Source: a bacterium HR28
Lineage (GTDB): Bacteria > Chloroflexota > Chloroflexia > Thermomicrobiales > Thermomicrobiaceae
Assembly (NCBI GenBank): GCA_002898255.1
Contig: BEIE01000001.1
Location: 1,302,001 to 1,366,000, forward strand
Direction: 5' to 3'
Length of the DNA: 64,000 nt
A model generated the notes under the pieces. The model did not search any database. It saw nothing but the letters and a program-made list of their open reading frames with translations, and had not been told where the DNA came from. The position numbers were made by a program, and so were the translations under genes. Shown piece after piece: positions 43,694 through 53,200 of this stretch; the first letter of the stretch is position 1, and each line of letters begins with the position of its first letter.

Positions 43694-45100
43694 ATGGAAG
43701 CCGGTCGGACATCGACGGTTCGTCTGGAGACGATCGTCTCATTGGCGAAGCGGCGTGGCTTTGTCTATCCCGGGAGCGAGATCTATGGTGGTCTCGCCAA
43801 CACTTGGGATTTCGGACCGCTTGGTGCGGAACTCAAGCGCAATATTAAGAATGCTTGGTGGGAGTTCTTTATCCAGCGTCGTGAGGACATGCTCGGCTTG
43901 GATGGTGGTATTCTTTTGCATCCGCGTGTCTGGGAGGCTTCTGGACATGTAGAAGAGTTCAACGATCCGCTTGTCGACTGCCGCCGCTGCAAAAGCCGGT
44001 TCCGCGCTGACACGCTCATCGAAGAAAAGCTGGAGCGCTCCACCGAAGGATTGTCCATCGAGGACATGACCCGCATCATTCAGGAATCGAATCTTGCTTG
44101 TCCGGTATGCGGAGCACGCGACTGGACACCAGTGCGTAAGTTCAACTTGATGTTCCGGACGTTCATTGGGCCGGTGGAGGAGCAATCGACGCTGGTGTAC
44201 TTGCGCCCGGAAACTGCGCAGGCGATCTTTATCAACTTCAAACAAGTCGTCCAGACCAGCCGCGTGAAGATTCCGTTCGGGATCGGGCAGGTCGGGAAGG
44301 CCTTCCGGAACGAGATCACGCCGGGGAACTTCATCTTCCGGTTGCTCGAGTTCGAGCAGATGGAAATCGAGTACTTCATCCGACCAGAGACCTGGGAGGA
44401 GTACTTCGATCACTGGTTGAACGAGATGGCCCGTTTCTTGCGTTGGATCGGCTTCAAACCGGACCGTCTCCGAACGCGCGAACATGGGCCCCAGGAGCTG
44501 TCACACTACTCGAAGAAAACGATCGATTTCGAGTACCTCTTCCCCTTCGGTTGGAAGGAGTTGTGTGGTCTCGCTTATCGGACGGATTACGACCTCCGCC
44601 GACATCAGGAGTACAGTGGTGAGGATCTGACGTATTTCGATCAGGAACGGAATGAGCGGTTCATCCCGCACGTGATCGAGCCAACAATGGGCGTCGAGCG
44701 GTTGCTGCTGGCGCTCCTCTGTGACGCCTATGACGAAGAGCCAGCCGTCGATGTGAACGGAAACCCCTACACACGAGTCGTTCTGCGTTTCAACCCACGG
44801 ATCGCACCCTACAAGGCGGCAGTCTTGCCGCTGATGCGTAAGCCGGAACTTGTGGAGGTGGCTCGCGAGGTGGCACGGGAGCTTCGCCAGCACTTCCGCA
44901 TTGAGTACGACGAGACTCAGAGTATCGGGCGAAGATATCGTCGCCAGGACGAGATCGGAACGCCCTACTGCATCACCATCGACTATCAGACCCTGGACGA
45001 CCGGACAGTCACGATCCGTGATCGAGATACCATGCAGCAAGTCCGGGTGCCGATCGATCGATTAATCGAGGAACTCGAGGAGCGTTTGCAGTCCGCGTGA
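43694..45100 (+). CDS. glyS: Glycyl-tRNA synthetase, dimeric (eukaryote/archaea-like) type
   Basis: A 468-residue class II synthetase of the alpha-2 type. Motif 1 region [17 protein letters not shown], a zinc-ribbon-like insertion with CRRCKS and [24 protein letters not shown], motif 2 [16 protein letters not shown], motif 3 [12 protein letters not shown] and the anticodon domain [15 protein letters not shown] are complete. ATG 43694 has GAGAGGAT upstream. No T-box precedes it, unlike ileS and thrS; only a GC hairpin does. Confidence 0.96.
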   Translation: MEAGRTSTVRLETIVSLAKRRGFVYPGSEIYGGLANTWDFGPLGAELKRNIKNAWWEFFIQRREDMLGLDGGILLHPRVWEASGHVEEFNDPLVDCRRCKSRFRADTLIEEKLERSTEGLSIEDMTRIIQESNLACPVCGARDWTPVRKFNLMFRTFIGPVEEQSTLVYLRPETAQAIFINFKQVVQTSRVKIPFGIGQVGKAFRNEITPGNFIFRLLEFEQMEIEYFIRPETWEEYFDHWLNEMARFLRWIGFKPDRLRTREHGPQELSHYSKKTIDFEYLFPFGWKELCGLAYRTDYDLRRHQEYSGEDLTYFDQERNERFIPHVIEPTMGVERLLLALLCDAYDEEPAVDVNGNPYTRVVLRFNPRIAPYKAAVLPLMRKPELVEVAREVARELRQHFRIEYDETQSIGRRYRRQDEIGTPYCITIDYQTLDDRTVTIRDRDTMQQVRVPIDRLIEELEERLQSA

Positions 45101-45976
45101 CTAGCCAAGTAGTTCATCGTCGGACTGGCCGAGCAATTCGTCGAGGAGACGCTGGAGTTCTTCCAGGGTGGAGTAATGGATGATCAAGCGTCCGCCGCGC
45201 GCGCCCGTGCGGAGTTCGACCTTGGTCCGCAGACGGCGCTGCAGTTCCTCAGTTGCCCGTTCGAACTCGAGCGGCACGTGGGGAGTAGAGGGACGACGCA
45301 GTCGTGGGCGTGTCGACCAGCGGCGGACGAGATCCTCGGTCTGGCGAACCGTAAGCCCCCGGTCACGGATCAAGCGCAGCGCCTCGAGCTGAGTGGAGAC
45401 ATCTGGCAAAGACAGGAGTGCTCGGGCGTGTCCCTCGCTGATTTCTCCGGCAGCCAAGGCGCGCTGAAGTGGCTCCGGGGCATCGAGCAGGCGGAGCGTG
45501 TTGGCAACAGCAGAGCGGCTCTTCCCAACACGCTCGGCGACTTCGCTTTGGGTGAGACCAAACTCCTCGATCAAGGTACGGTAGGCAAGTGCGGTCTCAA
45601 GCGGCGAAAGGTCAGCACGCTGAAGGTTTTCAACCAGAGCGATCTCGACGGCTTCCCGTGGGGACAGCTCGCGGATGATCGCTGGGATGACGGTGAGTCC
45701 TGCCAGTCGTGCGGCGCGCCAGCGTCGCTCCCCAGCGACGATCTGGTAGGGCGGTGTGCTGCCAGTGCGCGCGACGATGATCGGCTGGACGACGCCGTGC
45801 TGGCGGATCGACTCAGCGAGCTCCTGCAGGTCTTCTTCTCCGAACCATTGTCTGGGCTGCCGCGGGTTCGGCGTGATCTCCTCGATCGCGATTTCCTGGA
45901 TCACTTCGGTGCTAATGGAGGTGGTTCGAGGGATCAGCGCATCCAGCCCGCGTCCAAGACCGCTCCGTCGTGCCAT
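45101..45976 (-). CDS. parB: Chromosome-partitioning protein ParB
   Basis: A 291-residue ParB/Spo0J protein. N-terminal ARRSGLGRGLDALIP is the typical ParA-interacting tail. The CTP-binding motifs are IVAGERRWRAARLAGL and ALVENLQRADLSPLE. The helix-turn-helix LTQSEVAERVGKSRSAVAN binds parS, and the C-terminal dimer domain is short and Leu-rich. ATG 45976 follows GGAG. No parA gene is adjacent and no parS-like palindrome was noticed nearby, both unusual. Confidence 0.95.
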   Translation of the reverse strand: MARRSGLGRGLDALIPRTTSISTEVIQEIAIEEITPNPRQPRQWFGEEDLQELAESIRQHGVVQPIIVARTGSTPPYQIVAGERRWRAARLAGLTVIPAIIRELSPREAVEIALVENLQRADLSPLETALAYRTLIEEFGLTQSEVAERVGKSRSAVANTLRLLDAPEPLQRALAAGEISEGHARALLSLPDVSTQLEALRLIRDRGLTVRQTEDLVRRWSTRPRLRRPSTPHVPLEFERATEELQRRLRTKVELRTGARGGRLIIHYSTLEELQRLLDELLGQSDDELLG

Positions 45977-46051
45977 GTGCTCCGACCATCCACTGTACTG
46001 GACCGAGTCTAGCACGGCGGTGAGTGGATACCGATCTAGGGGGTATGGAAC

Positions 46052-46966
46052 GTGTGGATGATCGAGCTTATTGCGATTGTCCTGCTCGGTGCTACCGCCC
46101 GCGCGATGGCCGAGGCTGGGGTTCGTTTGGCGTGGGCCCGCTGGGTGATCCATGGTGCGGTCCTCGGTGTCGGATCGCTGTCTCTTGGTCTTGGTGTGCT
46201 GGCATTCCTGACTGGCGAACCACGGTTGGCTGCGAGAGCCAGCGGGGCGGCCATCGGGCTCCTCCTTGCCTGGTGGCCGCCGTATCGTCGTCTCTGGGCG
46301 CGGTGGATAGCGATCAATCCGACATCGCTGCTGGACGCATTGGGACTGGCTGCCATACAAGGGACGATTGGCTTATTCGTCGGGGCCCTACTTCAGCCGG
46401 GCACAATTCCGAGCCTTGAGGTCAGCAAGGAGCAACTGCTTGGGCAGGCGTTGGCCGAGGTGGCGCTGGCATTCGTCCTGATCGGCTTTCCGTTTTCACG
46501 GCATTGGCAAAGCGCGGTCGATCGATTGGGCTTGCGCTGGCCGTCTCGTCGCGCCCTTCTCGGAGCGGTGCTCTTCACCGCGGGGATGTTCGGCCTTTCG
46601 TTGCTGACGGGGCTCCTTGCTGGGTTGCTTCAGCCGGGTGTCGTTGCACGGATCGAAGAGCGCATGTTACCGGTGACCACCGAGTTTGGCTCACCAGCCT
46701 GGGCACTCGCACTGGGAATCTTGGCCGGTGTCGGTGAGGAGCTCCTTTTCCGGGGCGCGGTGCAACCCCGCTATGGGCTGCTGCTCACGGCTCTCTTGTT
46801 CACGGTAGTGCACGTGCAATACGAGCTTTCCATCGTCACGCTCGGCGTCTTTGGCTTGGCGATCCTCCTCGGGATCGAGCGGCGCCGGTTGGGAACAAGC
46901 GCGTGTATCGTGACCCACGCGCTCTATGATGCCATTGCTGTGCTTCTCCAAAATGCGCTTCGGTAA
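46052..46966 (+). CDS. CPBP-family intramembrane metalloprotease
   Basis: A polytopic protein of about 302-304 residues with some eight helices. Family motifs are GEELLFRGAVQPR (EExxxR), HVQYE in the next helix, and THALYDAIAV near the C-terminus (HxxxD/N). CPBP (Abi) proteins include CAAX prenyl proteases and bacteriocin self-immunity proteins; here the role is unknown. Start is GTG 46052 or ATG 46058 behind a G-rich sequence. It is divergent from parB. Confidence 0.9.
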   Translation: MWMIELIAIVLLGATARAMAEAGVRLAWARWVIHGAVLGVGSLSLGLGVLAFLTGEPRLAARASGAAIGLLLAWWPPYRRLWARWIAINPTSLLDALGLAAIQGTIGLFVGALLQPGTIPSLEVSKEQLLGQALAEVALAFVLIGFPFSRHWQSAVDRLGLRWPSRRALLGAVLFTAGMFGLSLLTGLLAGLLQPGVVARIEERMLPVTTEFGSPAWALALGILAGVGEELLFRGAVQPRYGLLLTALLFTVVHVQYELSIVTLGVFGLAILLGIERRRLGTSACIVTHALYDAIAVLLQNALR

Positions 46967-46971
46967 GGGGT

Positions 46972-48438
46972 TCAGCTGGTGACGGGGAACTGTGACCAGG
47001 TGCCGTCGTCAAAGAGGACGTAGACAAAACCGCGGTCGCTTTGGATCATGGTTCCATGCTCGAAGTTCTGGATACGCGCTCCAGTTGCCATGACGTGAAT
47101 CTCGGACTCAGTTGCGTATCCGAGAGAGTTAGCCAAAGTAAGCGCTTCCCATACCTGGCCAAACGTTCCACCGGGGAGCCAGAGGTTCGGCTCGACCGAG
47201 CGGAACTCGAGCGGTGGGTCGACTGGGGCTGGCTCAGGCACACTCTTCCACGTGCCGGTGGCTTCAAGGACGTACACAGTTAGCGTATCAAAGCGCTCGA
47301 CCATCAATCCCCGCTGGAAAGCGAGCTCCGCGGCATTGACGACGAATGCTGGAGAGACTGGTGCCCCAAGCTTTTGCTGCACTGCTTGATCAGCCCAGTA
47401 GATCCGGCCGAACGCTCCTGTGACTGGAATCGGTTCGGGAGTCGCCGGAGTGGGCGAGGGAGCTGGCGTCGGAGTTGGCTCCGGAGCAGGAGTCGGTGGT
47501 ACTGGCGTTGGTGTTGGAAGCGGTGTCGGAGTTGGACTCGCCACCGGTACCACTGTTGGTGCCGGTTGCGGGGCCGGAGGCGGAGAAACTGACGGTTGCG
47601 ACGAATTCGAAGATGGGGCAGGGGTGGGTGACGACTCGGACGGCACGGGGGTGCTGGCCGTTTGCGGGGTGGGGCTGGACTCGGCGACCGCAGGAGCAAT
47701 GGGCGTTGGAGACGGCCCCGGTTCTGGAGCAACAGGGGTTAGGCCAGGCGTCTCAGTCGTATGCACAATGGCGCTGGAGGTGTGGAAGGTCAATGTGTAG
47801 GTCAGGCCGAGCCGATGTCCCCAACGATCCTCGGCATCAGGGAGAATGGCAATCTGATAGACAGTGTCCGGGAGGAGTGCCACTCGACGTTCGCTATCGG
47901 CTCCAATAATCAGCTTTGTTCCTTCCCAGCTGATGGGCAAGCGCTCACGCTCACCGGGCGGAGAGATGCGGAGGTTCTGCAGCACCGATTCCTCGTTCAT
48001 TGGCTTGGAAAAGACGATCTCGATTGGCTGATAGATTGGCCATAGTTGAGTGGTTCCGGCTGCAGGGCGCGACTCAAGGATGCGCGGAGGCTGAGAACGC
48101 TGCAGTCCAATGCTTGCGGAAAGTACGAGGGCGAGGACAATCACGACACTCAACGCCGTCGCTGTCACAGCCATACGAAAGCGGTGGCTGCGCCGCTGTT
48201 CGCGTTCTGTCTCTGCCAGCCGTTGCCAGAGTTCGCGCTGGAGCTGTCGCGGGGGTGGCGGGGTCGGTGGAAGACGACGCAAACGTTCGCGGAGACTCTG
48301 GTACTCTTGGAGGCGGCGCTGACAATCCACGCAGATGGCCAAATGTGCAAACAACCGCTGTCGTTCCTCGTCCGACAGTTCGCCGTCGAGGTAGGCGGAG
48401 AGTAGGGGCCGGTAGAAACGACAGCTCCGCGAGCCCAT
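46972..48438 (-). CDS. Zinc-finger anti-sigma factor with large extracytoplasmic sensor region
   Basis: A 488-residue single-pass membrane protein. The N-terminal zinc anti-sigma (ZAS) domain contains HLAICVDC (His32, Cys36, Cys39). A TM helix (about 88-111) follows, then an Ig-like domain of the SbsA/Big_5 type (ESRPAAGTT, PIEIVFSKPM, LTYTLTFHTSS), a Pro/Thr/Ser-rich spacer of about 110 residues, and a C-terminal region with two similar blocks beginning FGRIYWADQAVQQKLG and FGQVWEALTLANSLGY that resemble LGFP-type repeats. It holds the ECF sigma factor inactive. Its start overlaps the sigma stop (TAATG), a coupling typical for such pairs. Confidence is high for the ZAS part, lower for the repeats. 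Confidence 0.88.
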   Translation of the reverse strand: MGSRSCRFYRPLLSAYLDGELSDEERQRLFAHLAICVDCQRRLQEYQSLRERLRRLPPTPPPPRQLQRELWQRLAETEREQRRSHRFRMAVTATALSVVIVLALVLSASIGLQRSQPPRILESRPAAGTTQLWPIYQPIEIVFSKPMNEESVLQNLRISPPGERERLPISWEGTKLIIGADSERRVALLPDTVYQIAILPDAEDRWGHRLGLTYTLTFHTSSAIVHTTETPGLTPVAPEPGPSPTPIAPAVAESSPTPQTASTPVPSESSPTPAPSSNSSQPSVSPPPAPQPAPTVVPVASPTPTPLPTPTPVPPTPAPEPTPTPAPSPTPATPEPIPVTGAFGRIYWADQAVQQKLGAPVSPAFVVNAAELAFQRGLMVERFDTLTVYVLEATGTWKSVPEPAPVDPPLEFRSVEPNLWLPGGTFGQVWEALTLANSLGYATESEIHVMATGARIQNFEHGTMIQSDRGFVYVLFDDGTWSQFPVTS

Positions 48439-49028
48439 TAGGTCGACGATGCCTCCATCTCGTGGTAGAGGCGGCGAAATTCCTCACGAGCCCGAAACAG
48501 CAGCGACTTGGCGGCAGATCGCGAAATCCCAAGCAACTCCGCAATCTCGTCACTCGAATAGCCTTCATACTCGCGGAGGATGAGTGCAGCTCGATAGCGT
48601 GGTTGCAGTTGCTGTAAAACGCGCGTGACGACATCTTGAGTTTCGGTCTGCATCAACGCTCGTTCCGGATCGGTGCCGTTTGCACGGAGTGAGGCTCCTT
48701 GCCAGGGGGCGAGCTGATCCAGGCGCAACCAGCGCAGTCGGTTGCGTCGGCGGAGCGTATCTAAGCAAACGTTGGCAGCAATGCGACGTAACCAGGCACC
48801 CAGGTTTAAGTCGTCGCTCGTCTGGGGAAGCGCTTTGTATGCTCGAATAAAACACTCCTGAGTCAGGTCATTGGCATCCTCCGCATTCCCAACCATGCGG
48901 TAGATAAATTGATAGATCGTGCGCTCGTATTTCTGATAGAGCAGGGTAAATGCTTCTTCGTCGCCCGCCTTGGCACGGGCGACACACCGTAACTCGTCTG
49001 CCGCGGACAGCGCAAAGGTGCCCGACAT
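48438..49028 (-). CDS. ECF sigma-70 family RNA polymerase sigma factor
   Basis: A 196-residue ECF sigma factor. Region 2 includes FTLLYQKYERTIYQFIYRMV and AEDANDLTQECFIRAYKALP; region 4 includes LQPRYRAALILREYEGYSSD and EIAELLGISRSAAKSLLFRA. It directs transcription of an envelope-stress or similar regulon and is probably controlled by the anti-sigma encoded next to it. ATG 49028 follows GGGAGGAC and is preferred over longer starts. The regulon promoter motif cannot be derived from this window. Confidence 0.93.
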   Translation of the reverse strand: MSGTFALSAADELRCVARAKAGDEEAFTLLYQKYERTIYQFIYRMVGNAEDANDLTQECFIRAYKALPQTSDDLNLGAWLRRIAANVCLDTLRRRNRLRWLRLDQLAPWQGASLRANGTDPERALMQTETQDVVTRVLQQLQPRYRAALILREYEGYSSDEIAELLGISRSAAKSLLFRAREEFRRLYHEMEASST

Positions 49029-49786
49029 TCCCTGTCCTCCCATGTCTATAACGAGCGACGGCTCGTCTGGATGCGGTGTACTCACGGCAGCGCTCCTGAC
49101 GTGCCGATCGTACATGGTGCACCGTCGGTTGTCAATTCGGTGTGTGCTTGTCAGCGCCTGGCTTGCCACCCATGACCTGGCGACCTCGCTGGCCCGCAGT
49201 GTGCATCGGCCTCACACGTGCTGGCGTACGCCTCTTGGCAGGAAGATGGAGCAGTGTCCGCACATACTAGCCGGTCGGGACGGTCGTTGCCCGTTGCTGC
49301 GATCGCACGAAGCTGCCGGGGGATCAGTGCTGTCCAACCGCAATGTCTCACGCCAACGTGGCGTGTAGCCCTGTCTGCGCACCTGGAGCCGCGGAAGTCG
49401 ACCAGGCGTTTCGAGACGGCTTTCCGATGCACGGGAGTTCCGCTTGACTCGATGGCAGAATGCCGGTGTTGAAGGAGAGACTGGAGCGGCAAACGAGCGC
49501 AGTGCGTCCATATTGCCAAGGGAAGGATCGCCGATCCGGTTATCTGCTAGGGCGCGTGCTACGGTATGACAAATGTTCGCTTGTCTGCGGTTCAGAGGAT
49601 CCCGCTGCACGAACTCACGCTGTTCCTGAGCATGCGAGAGCACTACGCAGCTGCCTTTCACCCGTATTTCCGTGGGAGAGCGGATGTACCACTGCAAATG
49701 ATTTGTGGTGTCACAGCACAGCTTAGAAGGCGAACGAGTACACTCACTCGTCAGGCGGTTGTTGGGGCACGGAGCGAACGGGACTG
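49029..49786. other. Long upstream region of the methionine gene; no recognised gene
   Basis: About 760 bp between the divergent sigma-factor gene and the methionine gene. I looked for SAM, SAH, cobalamin and T-box motifs and recognised none. A 74-residue open frame at 49566-49790 ends in a GTGA overlap with the next gene (see findings) but lacks a clear ribosome binding site. The remainder shows no coding signal. Confidence 0.5.
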
Positions 49787-49792
49787 GTGACG

Positions 49793-51673
49793 ATGGCGCA
49801 TCCGTTTCTCGAGCGATTGCAGCGAGGGCCGTTGCTTGCTGATGGGGCAATGGGGACACAGCTGTACGAACGAGGGGTGCGGCTTGAGCAGTGCTTTGAG
49901 GCAGTGAATCTGCGCGAGCCGGACTTAGTTGTGGCGATCCACCGCGACTACATTTTGGCAGGAGCGGAGTTGATCGAAACAAACACCTTTGGGGCGAATC
50001 GGATGAAGCTCGAGTCGCACGGGCTGGGCGAACGTGTACGGGACGTGAACCGACGGGCCGTCCGTCTCGCTCGCGAGGCAAGAGAGATTACAGGTATTCC
50101 CGTTCTCATCGCTGGAGCGGTCGGACCGAGTGGGCGGATCCTCGCCCCGATCGGTACCGTCGCACCGGAGACGATTCGTGACGTGTTTCGTGAGCAGATC
50201 GAGGCGTTGCTCGAAGGTGGCGTTGATCTCCTGATCTTCGAGACGTTCAGTCAGCTAGAAGAGCTGCGGCAAGCGATCCTCGCTGCCCGTGAGGTCAGTG
50301 ATCTCCCGCTCGTCGCGCAGATGACCTTCGCCGCCGATGGGCGGACGATGGCGGGCCACACGCCGGACGTGGTTGTGCAATCGCTTACCGAACTCGGGGT
50401 AGATGCCATCGGGGTGAACTGCAGTGTCGGCCCACGGCCGATGCTTGCTGTTCTCCGGGACATGGTAGCGGCAAACACGGGGAATATTCCGTTGTCCGCG
50501 ATGCCGAATGCTGGGTGGCCGACTGTTCTCGGTGATCGCGTGATCTTTGGCTCCTCGCCGGACTATTTTGCAGAGTTCGCTCAAGAAGCACTCGAGCTGG
50601 GCGTTCGGATCCTGGGAGGCTGCTGTGGCACAACGCCAAATCACATCGCCGCCATGCGGCGAGTCCTTGACGAGCAGAGGGGCACGAGTGTTTCCAGCGG
50701 TGCGGCGATCCGCCTTGAAGAGCGTGTTCGGCCGGTGACTGTCCTGGCTCCGGAGGGGCCGACGCGACTCAAGCAGAAGCTGGGACGGGAATTCATTATT
50801 AGTGTCGAGATTGATCCTCCGAAGGGACTGAATCCTCAGAAGGCGATTGATGGTGCCCGGATTTTGCGTCAGTCTGGGGTCGAGTTCATCAACGTCGCGG
50901 ATAGCCCAATGGCGCGCGTACGCCTGAGCGCCTTGGGGCTTTGCTACCTTTTGCAACATGAGGTCGGCATCGAGACGATTTTGCACCTGACGACACGCGA
51001 CCGGAATCTGATGGGACTCCAATCGGATTTGCTTGGTGCCCACGCGCTCGGGGTGCGCAACATTTTGGCTCTTACAGGTGATCCTCCGACCTTGGGTGAC
51101 TATCCTCATGCCACTCCAGTCTACGACGTGGACTCAATAGGACTAGTGCGGATCTTAACGAATTTCAATAATGGTATGGACGCCGGTGGGGCCTCGATCG
51201 GCCAGCAGGCGAGCTTCACCATCGGGGTGGCTTGCGATCCGACACGCTCTGACCTTGACCGGGAGTTGGAGCGGCTCCATGCCAAGCTCGCTGCGGGGGC
51301 GCACTTTATCATGACGCAACCTGTCTTTGATCTGGACACGTGGTTGACCTTTGTGCGGAAGTACGAGGAGCGCTACGGGCCGCTTGGGGTGCCAGTCTTG
51401 CTCGGTATCCTTCCACTACAGAGCTACCGACATGCAGTGTTCCTGCACAATGAAGTGCCCGGTATCACGTTGACGGAAGAAGCGCTAGAGCGGATGCGGC
51501 GGGCAGGTGCCAACGGGCGTGCCGAAGGGGTCGCAATGGCGCGCGACCTTGTCGCCAGGGCCTACGAGGTGGTGGAGGGGATTTACATCATGCCATCCTT
51601 CGGTCGCTACGAGGTGGCGGTCGAAGTGGTGGAGAGCTTACCGCAGAACCGAGTTCGCCGAGTGACCTCGTGA
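49793..51673 (+). CDS. Bifunctional homocysteine S-methyltransferase / methylenetetrahydrofolate reductase
   Basis: About 626 residues. The N-terminal half is a zinc-dependent homocysteine methyltransferase: [38 protein letters not shown] with one zinc Cys near 210, and [14 protein letters not shown] with the Cys pair near 275. The C-terminal half is an [42 protein letters not shown] and [13 protein letters not shown]. It resembles B. subtilis YitJ and lacks a cobalamin-binding domain. It makes methionine and 5-methyl-THF. Start may be GTG 49787 or ATG 49793. Confidence 0.94.
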   Translation: MAHPFLERLQRGPLLADGAMGTQLYERGVRLEQCFEAVNLREPDLVVAIHRDYILAGAELIETNTFGANRMKLESHGLGERVRDVNRRAVRLAREAREITGIPVLIAGAVGPSGRILAPIGTVAPETIRDVFREQIEALLEGGVDLLIFETFSQLEELRQAILAAREVSDLPLVAQMTFAADGRTMAGHTPDVVVQSLTELGVDAIGVNCSVGPRPMLAVLRDMVAANTGNIPLSAMPNAGWPTVLGDRVIFGSSPDYFAEFAQEALELGVRILGGCCGTTPNHIAAMRRVLDEQRGTSVSSGAAIRLEERVRPVTVLAPEGPTRLKQKLGREFIISVEIDPPKGLNPQKAIDGARILRQSGVEFINVADSPMARVRLSALGLCYLLQHEVGIETILHLTTRDRNLMGLQSDLLGAHALGVRNILALTGDPPTLGDYPHATPVYDVDSIGLVRILTNFNNGMDAGGASIGQQASFTIGVACDPTRSDLDRELERLHAKLAAGAHFIMTQPVFDLDTWLTFVRKYEERYGPLGVPVLLGILPLQSYRHAVFLHNEVPGITLTEEALERMRRAGANGRAEGVAMARDLVARAYEVVEGIYIMPSFGRYEVAVEVVESLPQNRVRRVTS

Positions 51674-51711
51674 GGCGCAACAGTTTGCTATACTGCCGAA
51701 TGGCTGTCTTT

Positions 51712-51736
51712 CTGCGGCCGTTCTCGCGGTCCGCAG
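51712..51736 (+). promoter_or_regulatory. Hairpin in the rplS leader
   Basis: CTGCGG CCG pairs with CGG and CCGCAG around a 6-nt loop with one bulged T. It lies about 30 nt before rplS and 18 nt after a TATACT box (51689-51694). Known L19 leaders act in autoregulation; whether this one does is a guess. Confidence 0.35.
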
Positions 51737-51767
51737 CGCGGGAGAGTGCGGGATAAGGACTGAAGCG

Positions 51768-52139
51768 ATGCAGGATCTCATCCGCAGTGTCCAAGAGCAG
51801 TACCTGAGGACAGATTTGCCTCCTTTCAGCCCGGGTGACACGGTGCGCGTGCACTACCGTGTTGTCGAGGGTGGGAATGTGCGCGTGCAGCCGTTCGAAG
51901 GTGTTGTCATCCGCAAGCGGGGTGGCGGGACGGATGCGACCTTCACGGTGCGCCGGATCGCCTCGCACGGCATCGGAGTCGAGCGGACGTTCCCGTTGCA
52001 CAGTCCGCTCATTGAGAAGATTGAGGTGTTGCGCCACGGGAAGGTGCGTCGCGCACGCTTGTACTACCTGCGTGAGCGTGCTGGAAAGGCGGCTCGTCTG
52101 AAGGAGCGACGGCGCCCTGAAGGCAGCTACCTGCGCTGA
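51768..52139 (+). CDS. rplS: Ribosomal protein bL19
   Basis: A 123-residue protein of the 50S subunit at the 30S interface. [35 protein letters not shown] and [19 protein letters not shown] are classic bL19 sequence. The C-terminal basic tail is slightly longer than average. It starts at ATG 51768 and is followed by rnhB 11 bp downstream, a common order. Confidence 0.97.
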   Translation: MQDLIRSVQEQYLRTDLPPFSPGDTVRVHYRVVEGGNVRVQPFEGVVIRKRGGGTDATFTVRRIASHGIGVERTFPLHSPLIEKIEVLRHGKVRRARLYYLRERAGKAARLKERRRPEGSYLR

Positions 52140-52150
52140 GGGGTGTGGCG

Positions 52151-52813
52151 ATGTCAGCGCCGCTCGTCTCGTCCAGCAAGCGCCAGCCTGGCCGGGACGA
52201 GCGGCCGACTTTCAACCTTGAGCAGGAATTGTGGCAAGCCGGAAAGGTCCGGGTCGCCGGGCTCGATGAGGTGGGCCGGGGGGCGCTCGCGGGACCTGTT
52301 GTTGCTGCGGCTTGCGTTTTCGCCCCTGGCACAGACATCCCTGATCTTCTCTCTGACTCCAAGCGGCTCACCCCGCGCCAGCGAGCGCGTATCGCCGAGT
52401 GGATTCGCCTTCACGCCACAGCGTGGGCACTCGGCGCTGCGTCGCATCGTGAAATCGACCGGTTCGGCATTGTTCGCGCGACCGCGCTGGCGATGCACCG
52501 CGCCTTAGCGCGTTTGGGACCGGTCGATCATGTCCTCTATGACGGTCTCGTGCTTCCGGGCTTTGACTCGATGATCTCAACCGCGATCGTCGGAGGTGAT
52601 TGCCTCTGTGCGAGCATCGCTGCAGCCTCGATTCTGGCCAAGGTCACGCGCGATCGCCTGATGGAGCGGCTTGCTCGGTTCTTCCCCGGGTACGGGTGGG
52701 AAGACAATGCAGGATATGGGACGCCTGCCCATCGGCAGGCGATAGCCCGTCTTGGCCTGACGCCTCTCCACCGTCGCTCGTTCCGGATCGGATTAAGCGT
52801 TCAGGAGGATTAA
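52151..52813 (+). CDS. rnhB: Ribonuclease HII
   Basis: A 220-residue enzyme that removes ribonucleotides from DNA. The metal-binding acidic residues lie in GLDEVGRGALAGPVVAA, DSKRLTPRQR, HVLYDGL and ASILAKVTRDRLM; the C-terminal GYGTPAHRQAIARLG is a family hallmark. The first 30 residues are an extra hydrophilic lead. GAGGGG precedes ATG 52151; a GTG at 52145 is also possible. Operon with rplS and yraN. Confidence 0.96.
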   Translation: MSAPLVSSSKRQPGRDERPTFNLEQELWQAGKVRVAGLDEVGRGALAGPVVAAACVFAPGTDIPDLLSDSKRLTPRQRARIAEWIRLHATAWALGAASHREIDRFGIVRATALAMHRALARLGPVDHVLYDGLVLPGFDSMISTAIVGGDCLCASIAAASILAKVTRDRLMERLARFFPGYGWEDNAGYGTPAHRQAIARLGLTPLHRRSFRIGLSVQED

Positions 52814-52816
52814 CCG

Positions 52817-53200
52817 GTGAGACGCTCCGAACTAGGAGAGGCGGGGGAAGCGGCAGTCGCCCGCTGGCTTGCCGACAGAGGATGGGTTGTCATCGCACGT
52901 AACTGGCGTTGCCGCAGCGGTGAGCTTGATATCGTTGCCCTTGACGACGATGTTCTTGTTGCGGTCGAGGTGAAAGTGCGGCGAGTGGATGTCGCCGAGC
53001 CGGCCGAGTGGGCCGTAACCACTGCTAAGCGACGCCGGCTGCTGGCGACGCTGGAAGAGTTCCTTGCGGCACACCCGGAGCATGGTCAGCGACTCTGTCG
53101 TATCGACCTTGTAGCCGTGACAGTGGATCGGGCTGGCCGTGTCGTTCGGTGGAGGCATTTCCCAGGCAGCGTCAGTGAAGGGGAGGATGGTTGGCGGTGA
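52817..53200 (+). CDS. YraN/UPF0102 family endonuclease-like protein
   Basis: A 127-residue protein of the restriction-endonuclease fold. The core is GEAGEAAVARWLADRGWVV, CRSGELDIVALDDDVLVAV and EVKVRR, giving the E..D..ExK pattern. Family function is still uncertain (DNA repair or recombination has been suggested). GTG 52817 starts 3 bp after the rnhB stop and the gene overlaps the following peptidase by 10 bp. rnhB-yraN adjacency is common in bacteria. Confidence 0.92.
   Translation: MRRSELGEAGEAAVARWLADRGWVVIARNWRCRSGELDIVALDDDVLVAVEVKVRRVDVAEPAEWAVTTAKRRRLLATLEEFLAAHPEHGQRLCRIDLVAVTVDRAGRVVRWRHFPGSVSEGEDGWR

Noticed and set aside
49029-49792. SAM or cobalamin riboswitch before the methionine gene
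   Set aside because: Neither SAM-box core nor B12-box sequence was found on the plus strand.
49212-50081. 289-residue minus-strand frame
   Set aside because: Overlaps the start of the homocysteine methyltransferase gene antisense; Ser/Arg/Pro-rich shadow.
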